From contig CM068386.1 of NCBI GenBank assembly GCA_034770075.1, positions 81,507,007 through 81,571,006 on the forward strand: a stretch of DNA of 64,000 nucleotides. Direction: 5' to 3'. Positions 10,866-22,082 of this stretch are shown here, piece after piece. Below the pieces are notes generated by a model. It was not told where the DNA came from. It ran no database searches and saw only the letters and a list, made by a program, of their open reading frames with translations. The position numbers and the translations under genes were made by a program. Positions within the stretch are counted from its first letter, which is position 1. Each line of letters starts with the position of its first letter. Source of the stretch: Aralia elata. Lineage: Eukaryota > Streptophyta > Magnoliopsida > Apiales > Araliaceae.

Positions 10866-12835
10866 CTAAATAAAATCAATATCATCTATGAAAGCAGGAT
10901 CCTCGAACTGATCCCCTGGAGTCGTCGAGCTCGGAGGACCAAAGTTCATATCAGGGATGTAGGGATGCGCTGTGGCATCAGATGAACTCGGGCCTGCATC
11001 ATAACCTGCACCATCGGGATCGTAGGTGTAAGCCTCCTCCGGGGTCCGGCCCAACCCCCGAATAAACAGCGATAACTGATCTACCTGACGGGTCAATGAG
11101 GCGATCTGCTCAGCATGGGTAGGAGTCCGGACACAGGCAGCCCAATCGGTCATCGTCACCGAGCCTGGAACCATATCTCCAAGGAAGAGAGTGGCCCGAG
11201 TCTGAGGACCGATGGTACGAGGTACCCACCAAGTCCTGAAAGCCGCACTCGTACTGGGGCCCGTGGAAAGCATTCGACCGTCCTCCCCGGCAAGCATGAT
11301 CTCTGAAGGCTGAGAATCCAGCGGCCAGAAAGTAGTGAAAGAAAGGGAGTGCGGGATGCGGATCTCTCCAGTGACACATCTGAATGCGCGCTCTCCCAGA
11401 TACATCACCCAGCCTCCAACACTCTGCAAAGTGAGGCGACGGGTGGAAAGCTCGAACTCTGGGCCGGAAGGATACCCGTCAGCAAACCCCACAGTCAAAT
11501 GCTCGGAGAGGTAGGGAATCCAGACGACGTCGGCAGCCGTGATCAACTCCAGCTAAATACGACAATGTGCAAAGCTGCCCGACACGGGGACCTCCTCCAG
11601 AGTACTGTGATGCCATCGCCGACCCCGAGGATAAGTGTCCGGGCCCAGAGTAGTGATAGGCCTCAGACATGGCAGCCGCTCGTAAGCCCAGAACTGTGAA
11701 TAGAAACAAGGCAAGGCATGAGTCACTATCAAATACAGAAAAGGATGAAAGGAAAAGAAATACAGTAAAAGAGAGGAGGAAGGGACTCACCAACAGAAAG
11801 TGGTAGAAACCGAGCCAGGCGTCAGTCTGTCCCTCCGAGCGTAGGCGCATGCCGTGGAGGAAATAGGCAAAGGTGAATGACCCCCAGTCATAGTCACTGA
11901 TGCGATCCACGTCTCTAACCGCTCCCACGACGCTGAAATGAATGGTGGAGGAGTTGTTCCCTAGGAAACAACCCCTCATGATCGTCAGGAACAAGCGGCG
12001 GAGTAGAATGTCGCGGGTACCCTGATCCGCTGGAATGGGCATCGCATAGAGACCCCCGACTGCATCAACAGCCAAGGCACCAGATCGGATACTGCGGGCC
12101 TTAAAGACCCGGTCCTCAGCAGCGAAGCCCAGCAAAGCTCGAACCTCCACAGGAGTGATATCAAGATCCAAGGGGACGCGGGACCCGGTAAACTCAATGC
12201 CAGTAATGTACCTCCAGTCCCATGGGGTCAACACGACCTCGCAGTCGAGGAGATGAAGAGACTGCGTCTGGTGGAACCATCGCTCGGATAAAGCCCTCAT
12301 GTAACCCCAGGGGCACTGGCGGGGGATGATAGTGAAGAAATGTCGAAAGCCCCAAGAGTCCACCATCGCCCGATAATCACTGTGCAGGGCCGCGTAAAGG
12401 GAGTAGATGTTGAACCAATTGCCCCTCGGCTGGGTAAACTCGGGTACCTGGGGCAATCACCAAGGGGTCAATCCGGATAAAAGGAGAATGGAGAAATTGA
12501 GAGTAAAATCAGAATAGAACTGAATATACCTCGTTAGCCACGAGAGATGCTGAAGGGTGACGACTGAGATCCCGACCCAAAAGATCGGGTATCTGCACAG
12601 AGGCACCAGAAGAAGCCTGATGAGTAGATGGAGCCGGTGTGCTGGAGGATGGCCCCTCTGCCGCGACCTCCGGAGGGACAGCCTCCTCAACGTCCGGATG
12701 ACCAGGACGAATGACAGCCTCCGTCAAACGACGAGCCTGACGGGTCCGAGGAGGAACAGGAGTGGGTGCAGGCCTACGACGGCGAACACCCGAAGTCCGA
12801 GAGGCGGAGGAGCTACTGGGCGCATCACGATCCAT
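10866..12835 (-). pseudogene. Antisense gene A of Retand-A: plant mobile domain-like protein, three exons
   Basis: Three exons are inferred on the minus strand: 12835-12530, 12447-11791 and 11693-10866. Introns are 12529-12448 (GTATAT...CAG) and 11790-11694 (GTGAGT...CACAG), both phase 0, and the frame stays open across both junctions. Exon 1 is Ser/Pro/Arg-rich. Exon 2 resembles the aminotransferase-like plant mobile domain (PMD, as in MAIN/MAIL1): WGFRHFF, RWFHQTQSLHLLDCEVVLTP, ITGIEF. Exon 3 continues with WAYERLP and DVVWIPY, then a variable acidic tail. Total length is about 596 residues. One in-frame TAG at 11553-11555 interrupts exon 3; it may be CAG to TAG, but copy B leaves the window just before this point. 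PMD proteins are linked to silencing and transposons in plants; a role here is unproven. Confidence 0.68.
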
Positions 12836-13544
12836 AGCTGGAATAGAACGGGCGAGAAAGAGGGTAAGTTCCCTTTTAAAATTATGTAATGAACATTCTA
12901 AATTTCTAGCCTCATCATATGATTAATGCAACATGATGTATGGTTTTGAAAAAAAAAAAAAAAAAAAAAAGAAAAAATCGGCGGAGTTCCGTTTGTAAAT
13001 TGGACATCCCAGGCATAAGCCAAACGTGTTTTCCATCAATCAAAGCCTCAAACAGATTTAAATTGCATTCATATGTGTAATTACATCATGTAATGCATGT
13101 TTCTCTTGCGGAAGAGGAGTAACAATATGTGGGACCGCCTCATGAACATAAAATAGAACTCACATAGTTGATACATAGCATGTATATATGATGGTACATT
13201 ACATAGCATTGTAAAGCATACATTTTATCTCTAAACATGCAAATAGTCAAATGTATAGCAAAACATTGACGAAATTGAAAAGTGACCAGTCAAAGTGTTA
13301 CCTGTAGCGCGTAGATCGATCCTACCGGAACAGTTTTTGCAGGAAAGTTGAAAAAATCGACAAAAAGCCCTTGCGAACAAGAAAAATCGAGAGAATCTCT
13401 TTGGATTACAAGTTGAAAGTGACAGATCTGGAGGAGCCGCGTTGGTTTTAAGGCCCGATCATGGCCGCAGATGTATCTGCGGCTGGCCCTGGTGGGTCCC
13501 ACCTTGCTCCCTTGCAGCCATTTGACGTGTTGAAGTGAAAAGTT
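12836..13544. other. Spacer upstream of antisense gene A
   Basis: Presumed 5' flank and promoter area of the antisense genes. It holds an A-tract of 20 or more bases near 12949-12970 and no gene. No clear TATA box can be assigned on the minus strand. Confidence 0.5.
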
Positions 13545-15262
13545 TACGTGATGGGTGACCGGCGACGATACCCGGCCTCGACATGACGATCGACCGGCGA
13601 CGATAACCGGCGATCACGAGATGGATGTCCGGCGACGATAACCGGCTCCGACAGATAACCAACCGGCAACGATAACCGGGGGTTACGAGATGGGTGACCG
13701 GCGACGATACCCGGCCCCGACATGACGATCGACCGGCGACGATAACCGGCGATCACGAGATGGATGTCCGGCGACGATAACCGGCTCCGACAAGATAACC
13801 AACCGGCGACGATAACCGGGGGTTACGAGATGGGTGACCGGCGACGATACCCGGCCCCGACATGACGATCGACCGGCGACGATAACCGGCGATCACGAGA
13901 TGGATGTCCGCGACGATAACCGGCTCCGACAGATAAACAACCGTCAACGATAACCGTGTGTTTCGAGATGGGTGACCGGCGACGATACCCGGCCCCGACA
14001 TGACGATCGTCCGGCGACGATAACCGGCGATCACGAGATGGATGTCCGGCGACGATAACCGGCTCCGACAAGATAACCAACCGGCGACGATAACCGGGGG
14101 TTACGAGATGGGTGACCGGCGACGATACCCGGCCCCGACATGACGATCGACCGGCGACGATAACCGGCGATCACGAGATGGATGTCCGGCGACGATAACC
14201 GGCTCCGACAAGATAACCAACCGGCGACGATAACCGGGGTTTACGAGATGGGTGACCGGCGACGATACCCGGCCCCGACATGACGATCGACCGGCGACGA
14301 TAACCGGCGATCACGAGATGGATGTCCGGCGACGATAACCGGCTCCGACAAGATAACCAACCGGCGACGATAACCGGGGGTTACGAGATGGGTGACCGGC
14401 GACGATACCCGGCCCCGACATGACGATCGACCGGCGACGATAACCGGCGATCACGAGATGGATGTCCGGCGACGATAACCGGCTCCGACAGATAACCAAC
14501 CGGCAACGATAACCGGGGGTTACGAGATGGGTGACCGGCGACGATACCCGGCCCCGACATGACGATCGACCGGCGACGATAACCGGCGATCACGAGATGG
14601 ATGTCCGGCGACGATAACCGGCTCCGACAAGATAACCAACCGGCGACGATAACCAGGGGTTACGAGATGGGTGACCGGCGACGATACCCGGCCCCGACAT
14701 GACGATCGACCGGCGACGATAACCGGCGATCACGAGATGGATGTCCGGCGACGATAACCGGCTCCGACAAGATAACCAACCGGCGACGATAACCGGGGGT
14801 TACGAGATGGGTGACCGGCGACGATACCCGGCCCCGACATGACGATCGACCGGCGACGATAACCGGCGATCACGAGATGGATGTCCGGCGACGATAACCG
14901 GCTCCGACAAGATAACCAACCGGCGACGATAACCGGGGGTTACAAGATGGGTGACCGGCGACGATACCCGGCCCCGACGAGACGATCGACCGGCGACGAT
15001 AACCGGCGATCACGAGATGGATGACCGGCGACGATAACCGGCTCCGACAGATAACCAACCGGCGACGATAACCGGGGGGTACAAGATGGGTGACCGGCGA
15101 CGATACCCGGCCCCGACATGACGATCGACCGGCGACGATAACCGGCGATCACGAGATGGATGTCCGGCGACGATAACCGGCTCCGACAAGATAACCAACC
15201 GGCGACGATAACCGGGGGTTACGCGATGGGTGACCGGCGACGATACCCGGCCCCGAACGAGA
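13545..15262. repeat. Tandem array: 12 x ~140-bp units, each of four 35-bp monomers
   Basis: Unit starts fall at about 13546, 13686, 13826, 13964, 14104, 14244, 14384, 14523, 14663, 14803, 14943, 15082 and 15222 (last one partial), so units are 138-140 bp. Each unit has four 35-bp monomers built on the core CCGGCGACGATAACCGG; the first monomer of each unit has CCC in place of ACC (GATACCCGG). The cores start exactly 35 bp apart (for example 13698, 13733, 13768, 13803, 13838). The array is rich in CCGG sites. It lies between the antisense gene promoter area and the 3' LTR, the region where Retand elements are known to carry amplified repeats. Confidence 0.95.
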
Positions 15263-15481
15263 CGATAGATTGAAAGAGTGAACCCAAAGACTAACAAACA
15301 CGGTCAAGGGGTTGATGCATTGACACTCTTACGAATGTCTTGCATGCATTACATCTTATGTTGCATCATAAGTTATATGTGTGGCATCATGTATGTACTG
15401 TCATTCTTACGCACTATCATTCATGCATCGAGTGTCTATTCTTTATCCTGTTCATTTCATTTATCATTTCATAAACATGAT

Positions 15482-15494
15482 AAAGAGGGGCAGC
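15482..15494 (+). other. Polypurine tract of Retand-A
   Basis: AAAGAGGGGCAGC directly precedes the LTR start TGTAGACACC. This is the expected primer for plus-strand DNA synthesis. Confidence 0.8.
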
Positions 15495-17569
15495 TGTAGA
15501 CACCCAAATTTTGCGTTTCCTTCTACTAACCATGACAGGAGGGCGAAATCGTCAATTGAACCGGCTTGCGGGAGCAAGGGAGCGGGCACAAGGGCGAGCG
15601 CCCGGCACCGCCGCAATGTTTTGGGCAGCCCAAGTCGACATGACAGCAGAGCCGTCCGAAGCAGGCACTTCCGAATGAGGGGGAACGTCTCCCGGAAATT
15701 CCCGGACTGCAGAACACGAGCCTGTCAGCAAAAACCGACGTTGCGGCACGAAAATCGAGGCGTGGCACAAAAATCGAGAAAGTCAAGCCCGCCAGCCGCG
15801 GATAGATCTGCGGCCAAGTGGGTGCGCCAGCACGGAAACCAGGAAATCAGCACTACCAGCTGAGTGCGATGGGAGGCGTGCCAGCTGGCCAGCCTATTTA
15901 AGCCAGCTTCCGGCAGCATACAGGAGGTTCAACAATTGTGGAGAAGAAGGAAATTCCAGCAGCAACATAAGCACGAAAATAGAGGGGAAAAGAGAGAAAT
16001 TTTGCAACAAAATAGGAGAGAAAGGAAGGAAAAAGTGAGGATTAATATCTCTTGAGTTGATTGTATCATATATATTTCTCCTTCTATTCGAATACATCAA
16101 ATTCACATCCATTTGGATATCAATTGCAAGGTGAAATCTCTTTTGTTATATCAATTTCTATCATATCATTTGATTGAATTAAATGTAGATTTCATGAAAA
16201 TTATTGTGGAACAATGGATTAGGAATTGTTAGAGAGGGTTCCATCGGAACAAAATTCTCCCTAATAATCCGATGATATCCATTGGGTGAGGTTTTGCTCG
16301 TTCATAACGATATATACAGTAGGTGGAATTGATCTATTTAGATTGTTAATTTTGGGATCCTTGTGGGGCGTTAAGCAATCCGTTGTTAGTCATGTTATTG
16401 TATCTATTTGATGTTTGTGATAAATTGTGGATGTGAGCCTAGGAGCGTGACACCATGGTCCGAATCCGATGATGGACAAATTTTGACGTATGTATTTAGG
16501 AACAATGTAATCCTTCGTTGTAAACATGTAACCGTCGGGCCTTAAAACGACGCTAAAGCGAGAATCGGGTTTAAGGCCCCATAAATAGTGAAGTATGTGA
16601 TTGTAGGCGTGTGGATTATTTTGATGGCTTACATGCCCATGAATAACCCTCACGCATATTAATGTTTTTTTGTTTGATTGACAATATTAAAATTGATTTC
16701 AAAGCCAAACAAATGAAGATTTTATAAAACCAATCAAAGTAGGATATTAGAATCACGAGGTTAAAATTTGAGAAGTGCTAATGAATGCCGATTCCTATCT
16801 AACGAGCAAGCTAAAGAAAAAATCATTTTCAAACATCACAAAATTTGATTTTTAGAAATAAGTAACGTTTTATGAAATCTTTGTGCATAGGGTTAAAGAG
16901 ATTCTAAAAATTGCCCGATCGTTTCACGAAAGCAACGTATAGATCTCGATTCCTATTTTGACAAAGGTTTACAACTCTTGTCTTGCCAAAACGACACTTA
17001 ATGAAAAATCCCATAGTTTTGGACAATTAAAATCAAACCTTTCTCATAAAGAATAAAGCTTGCCCGTGTATACCGAAAAGACATTCCGAAGCGTTATCAA
17101 ATTAAAGCACGACTTTCCCTAAAAATCCAAACGGTTCTTTCATACAAACTCACCACAACATTCACATAGGCACACACACACACGCGCGCGCATATACACA
17201 CATTTCATGAATTAAAGGATAGAAAAGCATCAAGATCGCGGTAACCGTGTTTCACGGAAGTCGAGGGGTGCCTAACACCTTCCCCTCACTTAAACAAGCC
17301 CCCAAACTCTATGAATCTCAATATGCAGACCAATTAATTCGGAGTCACATATGAGCCAGCGATTTACAAAAGAACGAAAACTCGGATGAGTTGGTACATC
17401 CATTTCAAATATACCAACTGGCGACTCTGGTTAATTGGCTCATCATAAAAGACGATCTTTCAAAACCCCGTCGACCTTAAATGCCGACCTTTTCCAAAAA
17501 TCATCTAAACCAAAAGGCTAAATTTGGAAAAGACTAAAAAGAAGAGAAAGCGAAAACCCGGCGTCGACA
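15495..17569 (+). repeat. 3' LTR of Retand-A (2075 bp, complete)
   Basis: Starts TGTAGACACC after the polypurine tract and ends GTCGACA. It matches the 2076-bp LTR of copy B at 51322-53397, with small indels, and the partial 5' LTR at 1-978. Several open stretches on both strands inside it are fortuitous and repeat in copy B. The right flank begins GTGAA. Confidence 0.95.
15895..15902 (+). promoter_or_regulatory. TATA-like box in Retand LTR
   Basis: TATTTAAG lies about 400 bp into the LTR in GC-richer surroundings and is kept in copy B at 51727-51734. It is the best candidate for the genomic RNA promoter, with initiation expected about 30 bp downstream. The start site is inferred. Confidence 0.55.
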
Positions 17570-17866
17570 GTGAAATCGACCAAATTAAGCTTTATGAAGT
17601 GAGGATGATATTTTTATACATTTGTTATCCTTTACTCGCAACTTGGAGGTATGACTCGTTATAGTGTTCATTAGATTTGTTAGTTGTGTAATTTGTCAGC
17701 AAGATTTGGGCTGAAGTTACTAAATATTTGGCCGCACAGAAGGTGTTTGTGAAAATGTTGAAGTAACATATTGTATACATTTGCTTTATGTGCATGTTAC
17801 TATGTAAATATTATGCTTCAAATTGGTGATTAAAGATTTTGCTGATGTTTATGTGAATTAGGAGGC

Positions 17867-18259
17867 ATGTCTTCGTCAAGCAATCATGTAGGATGGAATA
17901 ATGGTGACCTTCGATACATACCTAGGAAATGTAGATGTGGAAAGAAGGCTTCTGTAAGAATTGTAGACTCGAACAAACCATCGAAGGGAAAATTGTATTT
18001 TGTATGTGATGAATGTGAATTTTGGGCATGGTGCTTGCCTTCTACATCAAACTCAAGTGGTACAATTACTGATACTACTGAACACAATGAAGGAATGGGG
18101 ACAACAGTTGTGAGGGGAACAACATGCAAGTGTCTGTGTGAGAAGAATAATCTACATATTAGGATGATGCTTGTTGAAAGCCATGTGAAGATAATAATGA
18201 TAATTGGAGTTGTTTTTCTTCTCATGTCATTCATGATGTTCTTTAGTAGTATGAAATGA
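17867..18259 (+). CDS. GRF-type zinc finger protein with C-terminal membrane segment
   Basis: An intact 130-residue frame. Residues about 20-62 carry a GRF-type zinc finger: CRCGKKASVRIV, then GKLYFVC and CEFWAWC. Residues about 105-126 are a strongly hydrophobic segment (IIMIIGVVFLLMSFMMFF) fitting one transmembrane helix. GRF fingers are known in nucleic-acid-processing proteins; many small plant GRF proteins with a tail anchor have no assigned role. The ATG lies 297 bp after the Retand-A 3' LTR, so the element may have removed or replaced the gene's promoter. It faces the MULE transposase tail to tail and is probably MULE cargo rather than a host gene; that is an inference from position. 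Confidence 0.7.
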   Translation: MSSSSNHVGWNNGDLRYIPRKCRCGKKASVRIVDSNKPSKGKLYFVCDECEFWAWCLPSTSNSSGTITDTTEHNEGMGTTVVRGTTCKCLCEKNNLHIRMMLVESHVKIIMIIGVVFLLMSFMMFFSSMK

Positions 18260-18912
18260 GAGTTTGTAATGTGAGGGTTTTAATGAAGTGAGGATGATGC
18301 TTGTTGAAAGAAATGTAAGTTTGTAATGGAATATGTAATGAAAGTTTTTTAATGTTTTTGAGTAGTATGCAATGAAATATGTTAGTGTAATGGAATATGT
18401 AATGTTCTAAATTTAATGAAATGTAAGTTTTTATTCTTGGAGTTATGTTGAATTTCTGTTCAAAGTTGAATTGAATTTATTTTGGTCGGTTGTTACAATC
18501 TGCAATATGTTGTTCATGTTATGTTGGAGTATTATTGTTGTTCATGTTATGTTGGAGTTATGTTGTTCACTGTGGTTATTAAGTTGGCATTTCACTTTGG
18601 TGTCCAATGTTGGCATCTCAGATGTTAAATTAACATACAAGGATTCTGATGCATAACAACCAATTTAATAACAATACAAGGATTCTTATATATATAGCAA
18701 TTAATGCTCAGTCATTCCAACTGTTACAATGTTGTAAACCAAAAATAATAACAAGCATTGACCAGTCATTCCAACTGTTACAAGATTGTAAACCAAAAAC
18801 AAGCATTGTCAAAAACTAGAGCCTTGACCAGTGGTGCCAAAAACTACCAACTAGGCAACTAAAACAAATATCCATGTCACTGTGCCAAAATATAATTACA
18901 TATTACTGTAGA
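18260..18912. other. Spacer between convergent MULE-A genes
   Basis: AT-rich, with no gene. Short direct repeats occur: ATGTTATGTTGGAGT twice near 18517-18556, and a ~45-bp segment with CAGTCATTCCAACTGTTACAA twice near 18710-18790. These could be 3' UTR sequence of the two genes. Confidence 0.5.
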
Positions 18913-21900
18913 CTAAGTCCAAGGCAAAATCAGAGCCTTAATCCCCCCCCTTCCTGCCTTTTTTGGTGAATTACCAATGCTGCCCTTTGATAACAGCTTC
19001 GTTGAGGTTGGTTCTCTCTTCATTCTTCGCATGCTAGGCCGTGAACTTGACCTTGGTTGATCAGTAGCCCTACTCCAACATGCAGACAAACTTGGTCCAG
19101 GATTAGTCCACTTGGTGGACTGGTTAGGTTGAGAGCTTGATTTGGGTTGTTCTGGGGTTGTAGATTTTTTTTTAGCACCCTTCCCCTTAGTTTGCATCTT
19201 TGGTGGTCCTTTTTTTTGCTGAAAGATGCAAACAAATATGAACTTGATAAATAAATGCAGTAACAAAATATAAAATCAGTACAAAAAGTGCTTCCAAATT
19301 AGACTGAAGGGGTGGGAAGATGATGCCCGAACTGTTACCTGGGAAGATGATGCCCCAACATTTGCCTGGCAATCCTTTGCAGCTGTTGTTTCCCCAGTTG
19401 GTTTGCTTTTCCCCTGCAAATACAAACCTGTTAGCTTCAGATTAAAAAGTCTTTATTATATCAGTTATATATAAAGTAAATACATACCTTCAGTTTAGAG
19501 TTTGGATGAAATGGCTGCCTACAAGCCCTGCTGTTATGCCCAAGTGTCAAACACCTTGCACATGTTACAGTGCCACCTCTTCTACTTGCCTTGTGAGGGT
19601 TTTTTGGTTCATCTTGAGCCTTTTTCCTTACTTTTCTTGGTCTGCCAGTGGGTTTATGGTACAATGGAGGCTGGATCTTTGGAAAGTTGGATTGCACCCA
19701 TTCATGATGACTAGGAACAGGCTTTATGGTAAAGTTGTAGGTGCTTAAGTACACTTCCTTGCTATAGCAAGGATGGCAATAAGCCTCTGGCTGATCCCTA
19801 TTAGCCCAGATTGCAGTCACTGCATGTTTGCAAGGAATTCCACTAAGCTCCCACATTCTGCACCCACAAGTTTTTTCATTCAAATTGACAACCCAAGTTC
19901 TGTCATCACTTTCAACCTCAAACTCCCCAATTCCAGACTTCAATGAAGTGCATCCCCTAGAATTTATTTTATTGATTTCTAGTTTTTTTGTATTCTTGGT
20001 CCAATTGACCCTCCATACTTGTCCATGCCCTCTTTTTTAATCTGAAACCTAACCATTAATTTCTTCCTAATCCACTCTAGCATGTTAATAATCCCTTTAT
20101 CCCTTGCCTCCATGATATAATTATTCCATGACTCATTCAAGTTGTTTACAACTACATCAGACCTACAATGGGGGTGAAAAATGAGATCTGGCCCAATATT
20201 TGGGCCCAACAGCCATCAACCACTTCACTGCCTCCTGATCAACTTTGTGCATTTCCTTCATAGTTGCTTCAAATGTATACATATCACCACAACTAGCTGC
20301 ATTCCAGAAAATATCCCTCAACAGCTTCCCCCTAAACTTGATTTTGAAATTGTTGTACAAATGCTTCAAACAAAATCTATGTTCATTATTGGGTAACATT
20401 GAATGAAATACCTCTACAAGCCCCTTCTGCCTATCAGAAATAAACACATATCTTCTTGTTTCATTTTCACCAATGTCATCTAACAGCTCTGTGAGAAACC
20501 ACTGCCAACTGTCCCTACATTCTATTTCAACTATAGCAATGGCAATGGGAAAAATATTATCATTTGCATCTCTTCCTATAGCACTTAACATCTGCCCTCC
20601 ATAAATCCCCTTTAGGAAACATCCATCCAAACCTATGATTGGTCTACACCCAACAAGGAAAGCATGTTTAGATGCTGACAGCCTCATATACAGTCTCTTA
20701 AAAACTGGTAGAGAACCAGGCCCCTCAACACCCTCACTGCAGAATTTGAAAACTGTCCCAGGATTCAGTTTTTTAACTGTCTCAACATAATCCATAAGTT
20801 TGTAGTACTGTTCTCCTACATCACCAGATATACCATGTAAAGCTTTTCTTTTAGCCCTATATAGGGATGATTTACTAAGACTGGAATGACATTCCTTTTG
20901 TGCCTTCTTCTGCCATGCTTTCAGATCCCAATTAGGATTATCACTAAAGTCATTCAAGTATTTTTTTTGGTCAAATACCTACTGTCAACAAGATGGTTTT
21001 TCTCTTGTCCAGCACATGTGTGATCCCCCCCCCCCCATTGATTTGATTTTGAAAGTTACTTCACCTTGTTTAACTGATGCATGAATCCTCCAAGAACATT
21101 TTTCTGATTTACATTGGGCAGTTATTCTTTTCTTATCATTTTGAATGTATTTAATGTCAAACCCCCCTTTTACAGAAAACTCAACTAAAGCATTCCTAAA
21201 AATTTCATGATTTGTGAACTCCCTTCCAACCTCAAATTCCATGTTACCCATATCAGTGTCCTCATTAAATTCCATAGACCCATCTCCTTCTAAGTTGTCC
21301 TCATCATCAGATAAAACAAACTTCTTTCTTAATGCCTCTTTCCCTTCTCCCTCATCATCACTCCACCAATCTTCTACAAAAACATCTTTTACATTATCAG
21401 AATCTGATTTTTTTTCCCCTTCTTTAAATATGTCATCATCCCCAGGCCCCTCTAGATCTTCATCCATCCAAGAGGGATGGTCTGCCTCTTCACCACTATT
21501 TTCATTTCTTTTCATAGTCTCTTTTCTATGTTTATTTACATTTTCAGAATCACTCCCTTTACCCTTTTTAGATTTCTTCCCTTTTACATTTTCAGAATCA
21601 CTCCCTTTACCCTTTTTAGATTTCTTCCCTTTTACATTTTCAGAATCACTCCCTTTTACATTTTCAGAATCACAGTACATAACATTTTCAGAATCACTCC
21701 CTTTTACATTTTCAAAATCACTCCCTTTACCCTTTTCAGATTTCTTCAGTTTACCCTCAACTTGTAGTGGACCATCCATTTCTTCTGCATATAAAACTAA
21801 CTCTTCACTCTGGTTATTAACTAGTACATCTACCATCTCAGTTACATCTTTGTCATCATTTAAAATGAAAGCCCCACCCTCCCATACCTCATAACCAGGT

Positions 21901-22082
21901 ACAAGATAATAAATGTTCACATTTGGGGCTGGATTTAACTTAAAGTGGAATTCATGTATCCCCAACATAGACAAGTAATCCAACTCTACAGATTCTAGAA
22001 TCTCAACATTACCACCAACATAATCAATAATCGGTTCTTGAACAAAATTACCACCATAATGGAACACAACTCTCACAGACAT
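18913..22082 (-). pseudogene. mudrA-like: MuDR-type MULE transposase, frameshifted
   Basis: Read from 22082 downward. The N-terminal part (22082-20985) starts MSVRVVFHYGG and holds acidic/Lys-rich repeats (KGSDSENV motifs) and a Mutator DNA-binding region (CSWRIHASVKQGEVTFKIKS). It breaks near a run of C bases at 21026-21036. The MULE catalytic domain follows at 20957-20163: IIGLDGCFLKG with the first Asp, FISDRQKG with the second, and HRFCLKHLYNNF. Another frameshift is near 20180 and one more near 19990. A SWIM zinc finger (CGCRMWELSGIPCKHA) and a CX2CX4HX4C knuckle (CARCLTLGHNSRAC) lie in 19943-19488. Short Lys/Ser-rich C-terminal exons follow, ending at 18913, with a clear donor GTATGT at 19487. 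Several frameshifts make it non-functional as read; those at homopolymers could be sequencing errors. Confidence 0.85.

Larger units (their letters stand above)
1..17569 (+). mobile_element. Retand-like Ty3/Gypsy retrotransposon copy A (5' LTR truncated by window edge)
   Basis: A very large LTR retrotransposon. Positions 1-978 match 16592-17569 base for base except four transitions, which defines the LTR pair. The full LTR, seen at the 3' end, is 2075 bp (15495-17569), so about 1.1 kb of the 5' LTR is missing at the window edge and the intact element would be near 18.7 kb. Order: LTR, tRNA-Arg primer site, gag-pro, intron, pol, two antisense genes, tandem array, polypurine tract, LTR. Retand elements are known for antisense ORFs and a tandem repeat near the 3' end, and no extra ORF precedes gag as in Ogre, so Retand (Tat clade) is the best fit. 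Stop codons in gag and pol make this copy non-autonomous. The left target duplication lies outside the window; the right flank starts GTGAA. Confidence 0.9.

Noticed and set aside
10649..10885. An N-terminal hydrophobic extension of antisense gene B, like a signal peptide or envelope-type membrane segment
   Set aside because: It lies upstream of a polypyrimidine-CAG tract next to a better ATG, is low in complexity, and no other envelope feature follows.
13545..15262. CRISPR-like array of repeats and spacers
   Set aside because: The 'spacers' recur in every unit, the array is inside a plant retrotransposon and no cas genes exist; it is a higher-order tandem repeat.
13459..15297. Several 60-95-codon Arg/Ser/Pro-rich open stretches on the minus strand
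   Set aside because: They are produced by the 35/140-bp tandem repeat (repeated YRRRS and LSSPVD words) and have no independent support.
15278..16112. Open stretches within the LTR on both strands, repeated in copy B at 51353-51944
   Set aside because: They overlap each other in several frames, show no domain, and are conserved because LTRs are.
21477..21894. Plus-strand Phe/Ser/Pro-rich open stretches opposite the MULE transposase
   Set aside because: They are the inverse of the acidic Lys/Ser repeat part (KGSDSENV) of the transposase.
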